This document shows positions 35,593-42,874 of a stretch of DNA of 64,000 nucleotides, one piece after another. The translations under genes and the position numbers were made by a program. Position 1 is the stretch's first letter, and every line of letters starts with the position of its first letter. Location of the stretch: contig JBJHCY010000001.1 of assembly GCA_050486265.1 (NCBI GenBank), forward strand, positions 496,001 to 560,000. The letters run 5' to 3'. Origin of the DNA: SLFH01 sp050486265. GTDB taxonomy: Bacteria; Planctomycetota; Phycisphaerae; Phycisphaerales; UBA1924. Under the pieces are notes generated by a model that was not told the origin of the DNA, did not search any database, and saw only the letters and a list, made by a program, of their open reading frames with translations.

Positions 35593-36684
35593 TCAGCCCT
35601 CGGCGAACCTCGCGAGGAAGTAGAAGAAGTCGTCGGCGTCGATCACGCAGTCGGGCACTCCGAAGCCCGGGTCGTTCGGGTTTGTCGAGCCGGTCAGATC
35701 GGCCCTGGGGTCGCCGGCGGCGAACAGTTGCAGGAAGAAGAAGAAGTCGTCGGCGTCGACCACACCGTCGGGCGAGCCCGGCGTCGGGCCGGTCAGGTCC
35801 GCGGGCGAGCCGACACGCACGCGGATGTCGAGCTTGGGCGTCAGCCCGAGCGCCTGGGCGACGGGGTTGTCGCTGGTGTAGAAGGAGGGGAAGGCCGAGG
35901 GGCCGGTGCCGCCGGTAGGGTCGCCGCTGGCGGGCAAGAGCGACGCGGCGCTCAGGCGGATCTGACCCCTGGCCAGTTCCTGTTGCAGGTAGCGGAAGGC
36001 GCTCGGGGCGCACAGGTCGATCTCGAAGACGACCACATCCTCGGCCGCGACGGTTTCGCCCGGCTGGCGCCCGTCGATCGAGCCGATGCCCCAGGGGACA
36101 ACATCGAAGCGTTCCTTGAGGCGGTTGGAGATGTCCACCGGCGTGCCGTCGGCCTCGAAGAAAGCCGCGAACGCGTTGCGGCTTCCCTGGGCGGGCGGGA
36201 CGGTCGGCGTGCCGCCGAAGGGCGAGGTCGCGGACCAGGTCTCGGCGGTGAACCCGTTGCGGTAGCCGGTGCCGAAGATCTCCATCGGGCGGCCCGGGGT
36301 GGTGTCGGGCAGGAAGTCGGGGTCGGAGGGGTCGAGGAAGGTGCGGTAGGAGTCCGGCGTCACATCGAGGGGGAAACCGTCGGTGTTGGCGATGACCAGG
36401 GTGAGGCGGATCGACTCGATGGTGTAGCGGGACGGACTCAGGCCGGGGGGGATCTGGACCGAGGTGTCGAAACCGACGATGTACTGGGCGTCGTAATCGT
36501 CGAACCCCGGCTCGTCGATCGCCCCGAAGATCGAGGCCTCGAACCGGGCGCCCGGCGTCAGGTTGAACGGATAGTTCCAGCGGTCCTCGCTGGGGGGCTG
36601 GAACGAGGTGTCGACGAGTTGGGCCTGGGCGCTGGCGCTCAGCCCGATGGCGAGTGCGAGTGCCCCTGAGATGCGGGGATACAT
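35593..36684 (-). CDS. Exported protein with C-terminal GC-type dockerin repeats
   Basis: The 363-residue protein has a signal peptide (MYPRISGALALAIGLSASAQAQ) and a beta-rich body. Two dockerin-like calcium-binding repeats end the chain: DGVVDADDFFFFLQLF and CVIDADDFFYFLARFAEG, each preceded by ADLTG(P/S)T. These 'GC-type' repeats are characteristic of planctomycetes and are thought to attach or sort secreted proteins; no cohesin is visible here. GGAGACT precedes the ATG. It is divergent from a pseudopilin gene, with twin operators between. Confidence 0.82.
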   Translation of the reverse strand: MYPRISGALALAIGLSASAQAQLVDTSFQPPSEDRWNYPFNLTPGARFEASIFGAIDEPGFDDYDAQYIVGFDTSVQIPPGLSPSRYTIESIRLTLVIANTDGFPLDVTPDSYRTFLDPSDPDFLPDTTPGRPMEIFGTGYRNGFTAETWSATSPFGGTPTVPPAQGSRNAFAAFFEADGTPVDISNRLKERFDVVPWGIGSIDGRQPGETVAAEDVVVFEIDLCAPSAFRYLQQELARGQIRLSAASLLPASGDPTGGTGPSAFPSFYTSDNPVAQALGLTPKLDIRVRVGSPADLTGPTPGSPDGVVDADDFFFFLQLFAAGDPRADLTGSTNPNDPGFGVPDCVIDADDFFYFLARFAEG

Positions 36685-36755
36685 GGGAGTCTCCGTGCTG
36701 TCAGATGCGAACTGTTCTTGCCGAACAGGATGGTACGGGCTATCGTTGGCATTGT

Positions 36756-36770
36756 TGCGACTGAGTCTCA
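36756..36770. promoter_or_regulatory. Candidate operator, 7-1-7 inverted repeat (copy 2 of 3)
   Basis: TGCGACT-G-AGTCTCA lies 72 bases upstream of the dockerin-type gene, at the position expected for its -35 region if TACCAT (36729-36734, minus strand) is the -10 box. It is part of an 18-base repeat shared with the site 42 bases to the right. Confidence 0.62.
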
Positions 36771-36797
36771 TCTAGGCAAGCAGAATCCCGTCTCTGT

Positions 36798-36812
36798 TGC
36801 GACTCAGTCTCA
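36798..36812. promoter_or_regulatory. Candidate operator, 7-1-7 inverted repeat (copy 3 of 3)
   Basis: TGCGACT-C-AGTCTCA differs from the left site only at the central base and is spaced exactly 42 bp (four helical turns) from it. It covers the expected -35 position of the pseudopilin promoter. Confidence 0.62.
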
Positions 36813-36830
36813 GCAAGTCCGAGAAGCGGC

Positions 36831-36836
36831 TATACT
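36831..36836 (+). promoter_or_regulatory. -10 box of the pseudopilin-like gene
   Basis: TATACT fits the -10 consensus and stands 28 bases before the coding start. No good -35 box is present; the operator occupies its place, which may mean that the promoter depends on or is blocked by a regulator. Confidence 0.5.
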
Positions 36837-36863
36837 GCTCGTCCAGCCCGCCGGAGGCGTTCG

Positions 36864-37775
36864 ATGCGTTCGTTCAACCCCCGCAACATGCCCCTCGCCG
36901 ACCGGCGGAAGGGTGCGCGCCGGGGGTTCACGCTGATCGAGCTGCTGGTGGTCATCGCGGTGATCGCGGTGCTGATCGGGATCATGCTGCCGGCCCTCTC
37001 GGGGGCCAGGGGGGCCGCCCGCCAGATCCGGGAGATGGCGGCGGGGCAGCAGCTCATGATCGCCTACACCTCGTACGCCGACGCCCACCGGGGCTATGTG
37101 CTGCCGGGGTACCCCAGCCGCAACATGATCAACCAGGGAAAGATCACCGCGTACGACCGCTCGGGGGAGGCGATCAGCTTTCCGACCGCGAGCCGTTATC
37201 CTTGGCGCCTGGCCCCCTACATGAACTACAACTTCGCGGGGATGTACCACCCCGACGCCTCGCTGGAGGAGATGGCCAGGACCAGCCTGCCCGGCAACAT
37301 CGACGAGCGGTATGTCGTCAGCCTCTTCCCGCTCTACGGGCTGAACTCGCAGTACATCGGGGGCAACGAGCGGTTTCTGGCCTTCAACCCGACCAGCGAG
37401 CGGGTCTTCGGGCGGTTCTACGTCCGCAGGCTCGACGAGGTCCGCCGCCCCTCGGGGCTGCTGACCTTTGCGACGGCGAGGGCCGACCGCGACACCTTCG
37501 CTTCTGTCGGGCTGAGCAACGAGTTCCCGGGCCACTTCGATGTCTGGGCCCCGCGATTCAGCGAGTCGGCCGGGGAGCAGTGGGCCTCGATTTACGATCC
37601 GCGCACGCCCACCCCGCGTGAGAACTCGGGCTTTGTAGACCTCCGCCACCGGGGCAAGGCCCTGACGGCGATGTTCGACGGGCATGTCCGGGCCCTGGGC
37701 TGGGAAGAGCTGCGTGACATGCGCCTCTGGGCCGACCAGGCCGCCAAGCCCGACTGGGCGCTCGGCCCCCGCTGA
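36864..37775 (+). CDS. Pseudopilin-like protein with type IV prepilin cleavage motif
   Basis: The 303-residue protein has a basic leader ending RRG^FTLIELLVVIAVIAVLIG, the prepilin-peptidase site with Glu at +5 and a hydrophobic helix. A large periplasmic domain follows (PYMNYNFAGMYHPD, FDGHVRALGWEELRDM). Planctomycetes encode many such proteins, related to DUF1559 pseudopilins, whose role is unclear but may be in type II secretion-like assemblies. GGAGG precedes the ATG at six bases. Confidence 0.85.
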   Translation: MRSFNPRNMPLADRRKGARRGFTLIELLVVIAVIAVLIGIMLPALSGARGAARQIREMAAGQQLMIAYTSYADAHRGYVLPGYPSRNMINQGKITAYDRSGEAISFPTASRYPWRLAPYMNYNFAGMYHPDASLEEMARTSLPGNIDERYVVSLFPLYGLNSQYIGGNERFLAFNPTSERVFGRFYVRRLDEVRRPSGLLTFATARADRDTFASVGLSNEFPGHFDVWAPRFSESAGEQWASIYDPRTPTPRENSGFVDLRHRGKALTAMFDGHVRALGWEELRDMRLWADQAAKPDWALGPR

Positions 37776-37822
37776 GCCGCTGCGTGCGAGGGGGGCGGGT
37801 TGTCCGTCTACGCTTGCTGGGC

Positions 37823-39169
37823 ATGACCACCACAACGATCGATCTGCTCGACGAGCTCCGCTGGCGGGGCCTGCTGCACCAGTCCACCGACGAGGCCGAG
37901 CTGCGCGAGCACCTCGCCGCTGGGCGGAGGAAGATCTACGCCGGCTTCGACCCGACCGCCGACTCGCTGACGATCGGCAACCTCGTGCCGATCATGACGC
38001 TGGTGCATGTCGCGCGGGCAGGGCACGAGCCGATCGTCCTCATGGGGGGCGGGACGGGCCTGATCGGCGATCCTTCGGGCAAGAGCGCCGAGCGCCAGCT
38101 CATGAACCGCGAGACGGTCGAGCGTCACATCAAGGGCCAGCGCAGGATTTTCGACGGCGTGTTCGCCAACGCCGGCCTCGGCGAGCCGCGCGTGGTCAAC
38201 AACGCCGACTGGCTCTCGAAGGTCTCGTTCCTCGAAGCGCTGCGCGACACAGGCAAGTTCTTCAGCGTCAACGCGATGATGCAGAAGGAGTCGGTCAAAG
38301 AACGCCTCAACAACCGCGAGCAGGGCATCAGCTACACCGAGTTCAGCTACATGATCCTCCAGGCGTACGACTTCCGCCACCTCCACGAGCACGAGGGCGT
38401 GACGGTCCAGTGCGGCGGGAGCGACCAGTGGGGCAACATCACCGCGGGGATCGAGTTGATCCGAAAGTCCGCCGCGGTGCGCCACGGGCTTGAAGGCAGG
38501 CTCGACGAGGGCGAGCAGATCTACAAGGGCAAGGTGACGCTGGCGCACGGGTTCACGATGCCGCTGGTGACCAAGAGCGACGGGGGCAAGTTCGGCAAGA
38601 CCGAGACCGGCGCCGTCTGGCTGACGCCCGACCGCACCAGCGCGTTCGCGATGCACCAGTTCTGGCTGAACACCTCCGACGGGGATGTCGAGCGGTTCCT
38701 GAAGGTCTTTACGCTGCTCGGGCGCGAGGAGATCGAGTCGCTGATGGCCCGACACGCCGAGAACCCCGGCGCACGCGAGGCGCAGCGGACGCTCGCCAAC
38801 GAGACGACGGCGCTCGTGCACGGGCGCGAGCAGGCGGCGGCGGCCGAAGAGGCGGGGCGGGCCCTCTTTTCCGGCGATATCGCGAACCTGCCCGAGGCGA
38901 CCTTCCGCGAGGTGCTCGCCGAGGCGCCCTCCAGCGAGCACCCGCTCGCGGCGCTCAAGGCTGGCGTTGCGCCGGTCGACCTGCTCGTCGAGACCGGGCT
39001 GGCGAGCTCCAAGCGCCAGGCCCGCGAGTTTCTGACGCAGGGCTCGGTCAGCGTCAACGGCCGAAAGGTCGGGCTCGACGACACGCTCGGCGTGGGCGAC
39101 CTCCTGCACAGCTCGCTGCTTGCGATCCGTCGCGGCAAGAAGCAGTGGCATCTGGCGGTCTGGAAGTGA
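37823..39169 (+). CDS. tyrS: Tyrosyl-tRNA synthetase
   Basis: The 448-residue class I synthetase charges tRNA-Tyr. The nucleotide-binding HIGH-equivalent reads TIGN (residues 50-53 in DPTADSLTIGN), the tyrosine pocket has SYTEFSYMILQAYDF and QCGGSDQWGNITAGI, and the KMSKS-equivalent is KFGKTETG. A C-terminal S4 RNA-binding domain (LASSKRQAREFLTQGSVSVNG) completes the chain. The start is taken at MTTTTIDLLDEL. Identity is firm despite the changed HIGH motif. Confidence 0.95.
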   Translation: MTTTTIDLLDELRWRGLLHQSTDEAELREHLAAGRRKIYAGFDPTADSLTIGNLVPIMTLVHVARAGHEPIVLMGGGTGLIGDPSGKSAERQLMNRETVERHIKGQRRIFDGVFANAGLGEPRVVNNADWLSKVSFLEALRDTGKFFSVNAMMQKESVKERLNNREQGISYTEFSYMILQAYDFRHLHEHEGVTVQCGGSDQWGNITAGIELIRKSAAVRHGLEGRLDEGEQIYKGKVTLAHGFTMPLVTKSDGGKFGKTETGAVWLTPDRTSAFAMHQFWLNTSDGDVERFLKVFTLLGREEIESLMARHAENPGAREAQRTLANETTALVHGREQAAAAEEAGRALFSGDIANLPEATFREVLAEAPSSEHPLAALKAGVAPVDLLVETGLASSKRQAREFLTQGSVSVNGRKVGLDDTLGVGDLLHSSLLAIRRGKKQWHLAVWK

Positions 39170-39247
39170 GTTTGGGTGTGGGGGGCGCGGCCTGCGGCCG
39201 CGAGAGGGTCGAGCAGGCGAGAGGCGAGCAGGCGAAGCAGACCTGTG

Positions 39248-39272
39248 ACACTGGCGGCTTGCCCGCCAGTGT
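39248..39272. repeat. Palindromic intergenic repeat (copy 1 of 3)
   Basis: ACACTGGCGG-CTTGC-CCGCCAGTGT is a perfect 10-bp stem with a five-base loop. Near-identical palindromes lie at 46590-46612 and 46936-46958, all outside genes. Confidence 0.7.
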
Positions 39273-39307
39273 CTTTCCATCGCGTCGCTCATCAATGCAT
39301 GTCTGAA

Positions 39308-39467
39308 CCCGACCCTTCGCTTCGCTCAGGGATCGGCGTCATTCGCGCGAGCCTCTTGCATGCGATGACAGCGAACTGGCAGCTGCGCGAACGCCGAGAA
39401 CGATCTTCGACAAGCAGCGATGCCCGCAACCTGGACGCCGATCCCTGAGCGAAGCGAAGGGTCGGGT
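39308..39467. repeat. Perfect 34-bp inverted repeat around a 92-bp core
   Basis: The arms are 39308-39341 and 39434-39467, identical in inverted orientation, each containing CCCTTCGCTTCGCTCAGGG. The 92-bp core has no coding signal. The structure resembles a miniature inverted-repeat element or a pair of facing REP units, in a 320-base gap without genes. Confidence 0.75.
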
Positions 39468-39489
39468 CGAGAGACAAACAAACCCGGTG

Positions 39490-40530
39490 TCAAGCGGTCG
39501 CGGCGATCCGGCGCAGCATCGCGGGGCTCTCGCCCTGGCCGGTGCGGGCGCTCAGCAGCGCCGCCTGGCACATCGAGAGCGTGAGCTCGAACGAACCCGG
39601 CGCGGGGGTTGGCGCCCTGTCTTCCAGCACGCGCTGCATTGCGCCGGCGACCGCCGCGGCGGCGATCGCGTCCGGCTCGGCCTCGGCCCGCGCCCACTTG
39701 GAGTCTTCGATGACTTTGCCCGCCGCGTCGCGCCAGAGCAGGCGTTCGCGGTCTACCGAGAGCTCGCCCGCAGGCCCGACCGCGTCGACGCGGAAGGTGT
39801 ACGCGCCCGCCTGGTCGCTGGCGAGGCCCGAGACGATCCGCCCGTCGGCGTAGCGACCTGTGAAGGCGATGTCGCCCTTGAGATCGCGCAGCGTCTCGCC
39901 CGGGAGGGCGTGCAGCGGACGCCCGGGGACGGAGTAGGCGTAGGCCGCGTCGATCGTCTCGGGTTCGCCCATGAGTTCGCGGGTGATATCCATCGCGTCA
40001 AAGAGCAGGAGGGCGAGGGAGGCGTCGCGCTCGCGGGCGCGGACATCGACCCGCAGCGTGCGCACGGGCCTGAACTGCTCCATCGCGTCGAGCAGCTCGG
40101 CGAACGCCGGTTCATGGCGCACAAGCGGGGCGAGGTCGCAGGCGTCGGCGGCGCTCAGGCCCTGGTGCGAACGGGCCCAGCGACCGGCCCGCACCTCGAC
40201 GGTCGAGGAGGGGATCGGCTCGGCAGCGATGATGCGGGCCCCGCGCTGGCGGGCGCTCAGGATCACCGCGGCGTCGGCGGGGTCGTCGCCGAACGGCCCG
40301 GGGTCCAGGATCCAGAACAGGTCGGCCTCGACCGAGGCGAACATCGATCGCAGGTCGTCGACGGGCTCTGCGCCGAGCTTCTCGGCTATCACCCCGCTCT
40401 CGCCCCGCCCGGGCGAGCCGGCGGCGCAAACGACAAGCCCGAGCCGGTCGCGCAGGGCGCGGACGATCGGCAGCCGCTCGGGCGTGCACCAGAGGGCGAC
40501 CCTGACCTGATTTGTGCCCTTCTTGTCCAC
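39490..40530 (-). CDS. Gfo/Idh/MocA-like oxidoreductase (divergent)
   Basis: The 346-residue protein has an N-terminal alpha/beta half (VRVALWCTPERLPIVRAL, LGLVVCAAG, EADLFWILDPGPF, GARIIAAEPIPSS) and a beta-sheet C-terminal half, the layout of Gfo/Idh/MocA dehydrogenases. The Gly-rich NAD loop is degenerate (no GxGxxG) and the usual EKP is replaced by AEP, so catalytic activity is doubtful. The GTG start is chosen because anything longer runs through the antisense of rnpB. Confidence 0.6.
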   Translation of the reverse strand: MDKKGTNQVRVALWCTPERLPIVRALRDRLGLVVCAAGSPGRGESGVIAEKLGAEPVDDLRSMFASVEADLFWILDPGPFGDDPADAAVILSARQRGARIIAAEPIPSSTVEVRAGRWARSHQGLSAADACDLAPLVRHEPAFAELLDAMEQFRPVRTLRVDVRARERDASLALLLFDAMDITRELMGEPETIDAAYAYSVPGRPLHALPGETLRDLKGDIAFTGRYADGRIVSGLASDQAGAYTFRVDAVGPAGELSVDRERLLWRDAAGKVIEDSKWARAEAEPDAIAAAAVAGAMQRVLEDRAPTPAPGSFELTLSMCQAALLSARTGQGESPAMLRRIAATA

Positions 40531-40569
40531 CTTGGGGAATGCTACATGATTCCGTCGCGTAATGTATTG

Positions 40570-41018
40570 CGGCGCTGCAAGGCGGCCGCGGCTTCCCCGG
40601 GTTTCCGGGGGGCCGAGGAAAGTCCGAGCACGGCAGGGCACGCCGGTGGGTAACGCCCACCCGGCCGGGGCGGTCCCGGCCGAGGGAAAGTGCAAAGAAA
40701 CCAGACCGCCGATGGCCGGATCCGTCCGGCACAGGCAAGGGTGTGAGGGTGCGGTAAGAGCGCACCGCCCGGCTGGCGACAGCCGGTGGCTAGCAAACCC
40801 CGGCGCGTGCAAGCCCAAGCAGCCCTGCGGAGGTCAGCCTCCGTGGCCGGCCCGGCCACTGTCGGGGCGGGTAGGGTGCTCCGGCGTACGCCGGGACCGC
40901 GTCGGCAACGGCGCGGCAAGAGAAATGGCCGCCCAGGCCGGCAGGCGCGACACGGGCCCCCGTCAATACCCCGTCGCGAACCGTCGGCCGGACAGAACTC
41001 GGCTTATCAGCAGCGTCG
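40570..41018 (+). ncRNA. rnpB: RNase P RNA (bacterial type A)
   Basis: The catalytic RNA that trims tRNA 5' ends is recognised by its universal blocks: GAGGAAAGTCCGAGC near the 5' end, GGTAACGCC, AAACCAGACCGCCGATGG, GTGCGGTAAGAGCGCACCG with GGCTGGCGACAGCC, and GACAGAACTCGGCTTAT near the 3' end. P1 forms between GGCGCTGC (40571-40578) and GCAGCGTC (41010-41017), which sets both ends within a few bases. It runs divergently from the oxidoreductase gene. Confidence 0.95.
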
Positions 41019-41098
41019 GACCGCCGTCGGGCCTCGGGAAACCGGGGCCCGGCGACCTTTTTGGGGCGCGGGGAACGGGGCGCAGGGCGCGGGGTTCG

Positions 41099-41872
41099 TC
41101 AGGTTCGTGCTATGACGCAGACAGTAAAGCTCTCTTCGAGTTCGATCGGGTCGGTGATCGGCCGCGGGCGGACCGTGCCGTCGGCCTCGAACGGGTCGGC
41201 GAGCTTGGAGTGCACCTCGGTGGTTCTGAAGCCGGCTTCGAGCATCGCGTCTCGCAGTTCGGGGACCGACCAGAGGCGCCAGCGGTAGACGAACGCGTCG
41301 GTGTATTCCTCGATGATCTCGCCCGATCGCTCGACGCGGAAGTGGCAGACATCGGTGACCATGCCCGTGAGGGGGTCGGCGTCGCGCTGCTCCCATGTGT
41401 AGAGGACGCGCAGGCCGCCGGGTGCGCGGTGGCCCCGGTTGACGGCGCCGGTCCTGAAGGCGGACTCGCCGCCGTAGATGTCGCAGACGAAGACGCCCTG
41501 CGCATTCAGGCGTTCTCTTGTGCGCGAGAGGTAGCGGACGAGGGCGGGGCGGTCGTGGAGTTCGCCGATCGAGAAGTTGCCGACGAAGACGACATCGGCC
41601 GCGTCGTCGGCGTCGAGCACGCTCTGTTGGCGGAGCGTCAGCCGTTCGCCGAAGGCGTTGCGTTCGCGTGCGCGGGACAGCGGCTCGGGGTCGAGGTCGG
41701 TCCCGATCGCGCGTCCGTCCGGCACGCGTTCGAGCCAGGCGAGGGAGGCGGCGCAGGAGCCGCAGAAGTCTTCGGCGAGGATCTTCGGGTCCGCCCCGTG
41801 CAACGCGATCAGGAACGGCACGAGCGCCGGCGGGGACTGGACACAGAGTTCGTAGCAGTCGAATCTGTTCAT
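41099..41872 (-). CDS. Class I SAM-dependent methyltransferase (paralogue 2 of 3)
   Basis: The 257-residue protein starts MNRFDCYELCVQSPPALVPF. It has motif I LAEDFCGSCAASLAWLE, acidic loop GTDLDPEPLSRA, NFSIGEL, CDIYGGESA, and the C-terminal AFVYRWRLWSVPELRDAMLEAGF. It aligns block by block with the products at 42076-42837 and 4513-5388. Glycine-to-cysteine change in motif I (DFCGSC instead of DFCGTG) is notable. The substrate is unknown. It lies downstream of a terminator that follows the micro-gene, so it may be transcribed separately. Confidence 0.78.
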   Translation of the reverse strand: MNRFDCYELCVQSPPALVPFLIALHGADPKILAEDFCGSCAASLAWLERVPDGRAIGTDLDPEPLSRARERNAFGERLTLRQQSVLDADDAADVVFVGNFSIGELHDRPALVRYLSRTRERLNAQGVFVCDIYGGESAFRTGAVNRGHRAPGGLRVLYTWEQRDADPLTGMVTDVCHFRVERSGEIIEEYTDAFVYRWRLWSVPELRDAMLEAGFRTTEVHSKLADPFEADGTVRPRPITDPIELEESFTVCVIART

Positions 41873-41907
41873 GGGAGCGTTCGCCTTCGGCGAGCAAGAG
41901 GGTAAAA

Positions 41908-41934
41908 GGGCGATCGCCTCCTACAGGATCGCCC
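41908..41934 (-). terminator. Terminator overlapping the micro-gene stop
   Basis: GGGCGATC / GATCGCCC closes an 11-base loop that contains the TAG stop. In the minus direction it is followed by TTTTACCC, a fair U-tract. Confidence 0.65.
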
Positions 41935-42055
41935 AAACCAAGATCCCAAGCCCGGCCAGCACGCACATCCAGACCCAGACCGGGATGCTCAGGAATGTGT
42001 AGTGGAACAGAAACTGCAGCACGCCTCCCAGAACGACTTCAAGCAACCCGTCCAT
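41921..42055 (-). CDS. 44-residue single-helix membrane protein
   Basis: A short open frame, MDGLLEVVLGGVLQF... to ...GILVWAIL, starts at an ATG with a GGAGCGAGG ribosome-binding site and ends inside a terminator hairpin. It contains one long or two short hydrophobic segments (VLQFLFHYTFL, VWVWMCVLAGLGILVWAIL) and almost no charge. It lies 20 bases after the methyltransferase at 42076-42837, probably in the same transcript. Function unknown; the ribosome-binding site, spacing and terminator together argue that it is real. Confidence 0.62.
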   Translation of the reverse strand: MDGLLEVVLGGVLQFLFHYTFLSIPVWVWMCVLAGLGILVWAIL

Positions 42056-42075
42056 CGCCTCGCTCCTTGCCGAAC

Positions 42076-42837
42076 TCAGACCCTGCCGACAACAAAGACA
42101 AAGAACGCCTCGTCCAGCTCGTCGGCGTGCTCGATCGGGCGGGTGTGGTACGCGCCCTCATCATCGACGGCGAACTCGGCCCGGGGGTAGACCTCGGTCT
42201 TGCTGAAGCCCGATTCCTCCATCGCCTCGCGGAGCTCCATGATCGTCCAGAGGCGCCAGTTGTAGACGAACGCGTCGCGAAGCTCGATCCGCTCGCCGTG
42301 GACGGTGTCGACGATGAAGTGCATCGCGTTGACGACGCGGGCGGTCGTGGGGTCGGCGTGGCGTTGTTCCCAGGTGTAGGTGATCTTCGAGCCGTCGGGG
42401 GCTTCGTGATCGTCTTCGAGCGTGCCGAGTGTGTAGGCGTCGCTGCCGCCGTAGAGATCGCAGGCGATCATCCCGCCGGATCGCAGTCGGCGCAGGGCGT
42501 GGCGGAAGTAGGCGACGAGCTCGGGTCTGGTGTGCAGTTCGCAGACGGAGAAGTTGCCGACGAAGAGGATGTCGCAGGGGTCGTCGGCGTCCATCACATC
42601 GCAGGCGCGGGGCGTGACGCCCGGGGCGTCTGCGAGGCGTTCGAGCACCTCCGGGTCGTGGTCGACCGCGAAGGCGCTGCCCCCGGGGATCAGGCCCGTC
42701 CACGCGCGGCTGGTCGCGCCGGCGCCCGCGAAGTCCTCGCCGAAGATCTGCGGGTCGCCCCCGTGGATCGCCGCGAGCAGCGGCGCGTCGCGCTCGGGCG
42801 ACTGTGCGCACATTTCGTAGAGATCGTGCTTGTCCAT
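42076..42837 (-). CDS. Class I SAM-dependent methyltransferase (paralogue 3 of 3)
   Basis: The 253-residue protein starts MDKHDLYEMCAQSPERDAPL. It has motif I FGEDFAGAGATSRAW, acidic loop AVDHDPEVLERL, LFVGNFSVCEL, CDLYGGSDAY, and the C-terminal AFVYNWRLWTIMELREAMEESGF. It is more similar to its neighbour at 41099-41872 than to the 4.5 kb copy, which suggests local duplication. The substrate is unknown. It is followed by the micro-gene and its terminator. Confidence 0.8.
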   Translation of the reverse strand: MDKHDLYEMCAQSPERDAPLLAAIHGGDPQIFGEDFAGAGATSRAWTGLIPGGSAFAVDHDPEVLERLADAPGVTPRACDVMDADDPCDILFVGNFSVCELHTRPELVAYFRHALRRLRSGGMIACDLYGGSDAYTLGTLEDDHEAPDGSKITYTWEQRHADPTTARVVNAMHFIVDTVHGERIELRDAFVYNWRLWTIMELREAMEESGFSKTEVYPRAEFAVDDEGAYHTRPIEHADELDEAFFVFVVGRV

Positions 42838-42874
42838 GGCCAGAGTTGTACGCGCCCGGCCGGTTCGGCGCGGG

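Noticed and set aside
40531..40818. N-terminal extension of the oxidoreductase-like protein across rnpB
   Set aside because: The extension would translate the antisense of conserved RNase P RNA and is not protein-like; the GTG at 40530 is the sensible start.
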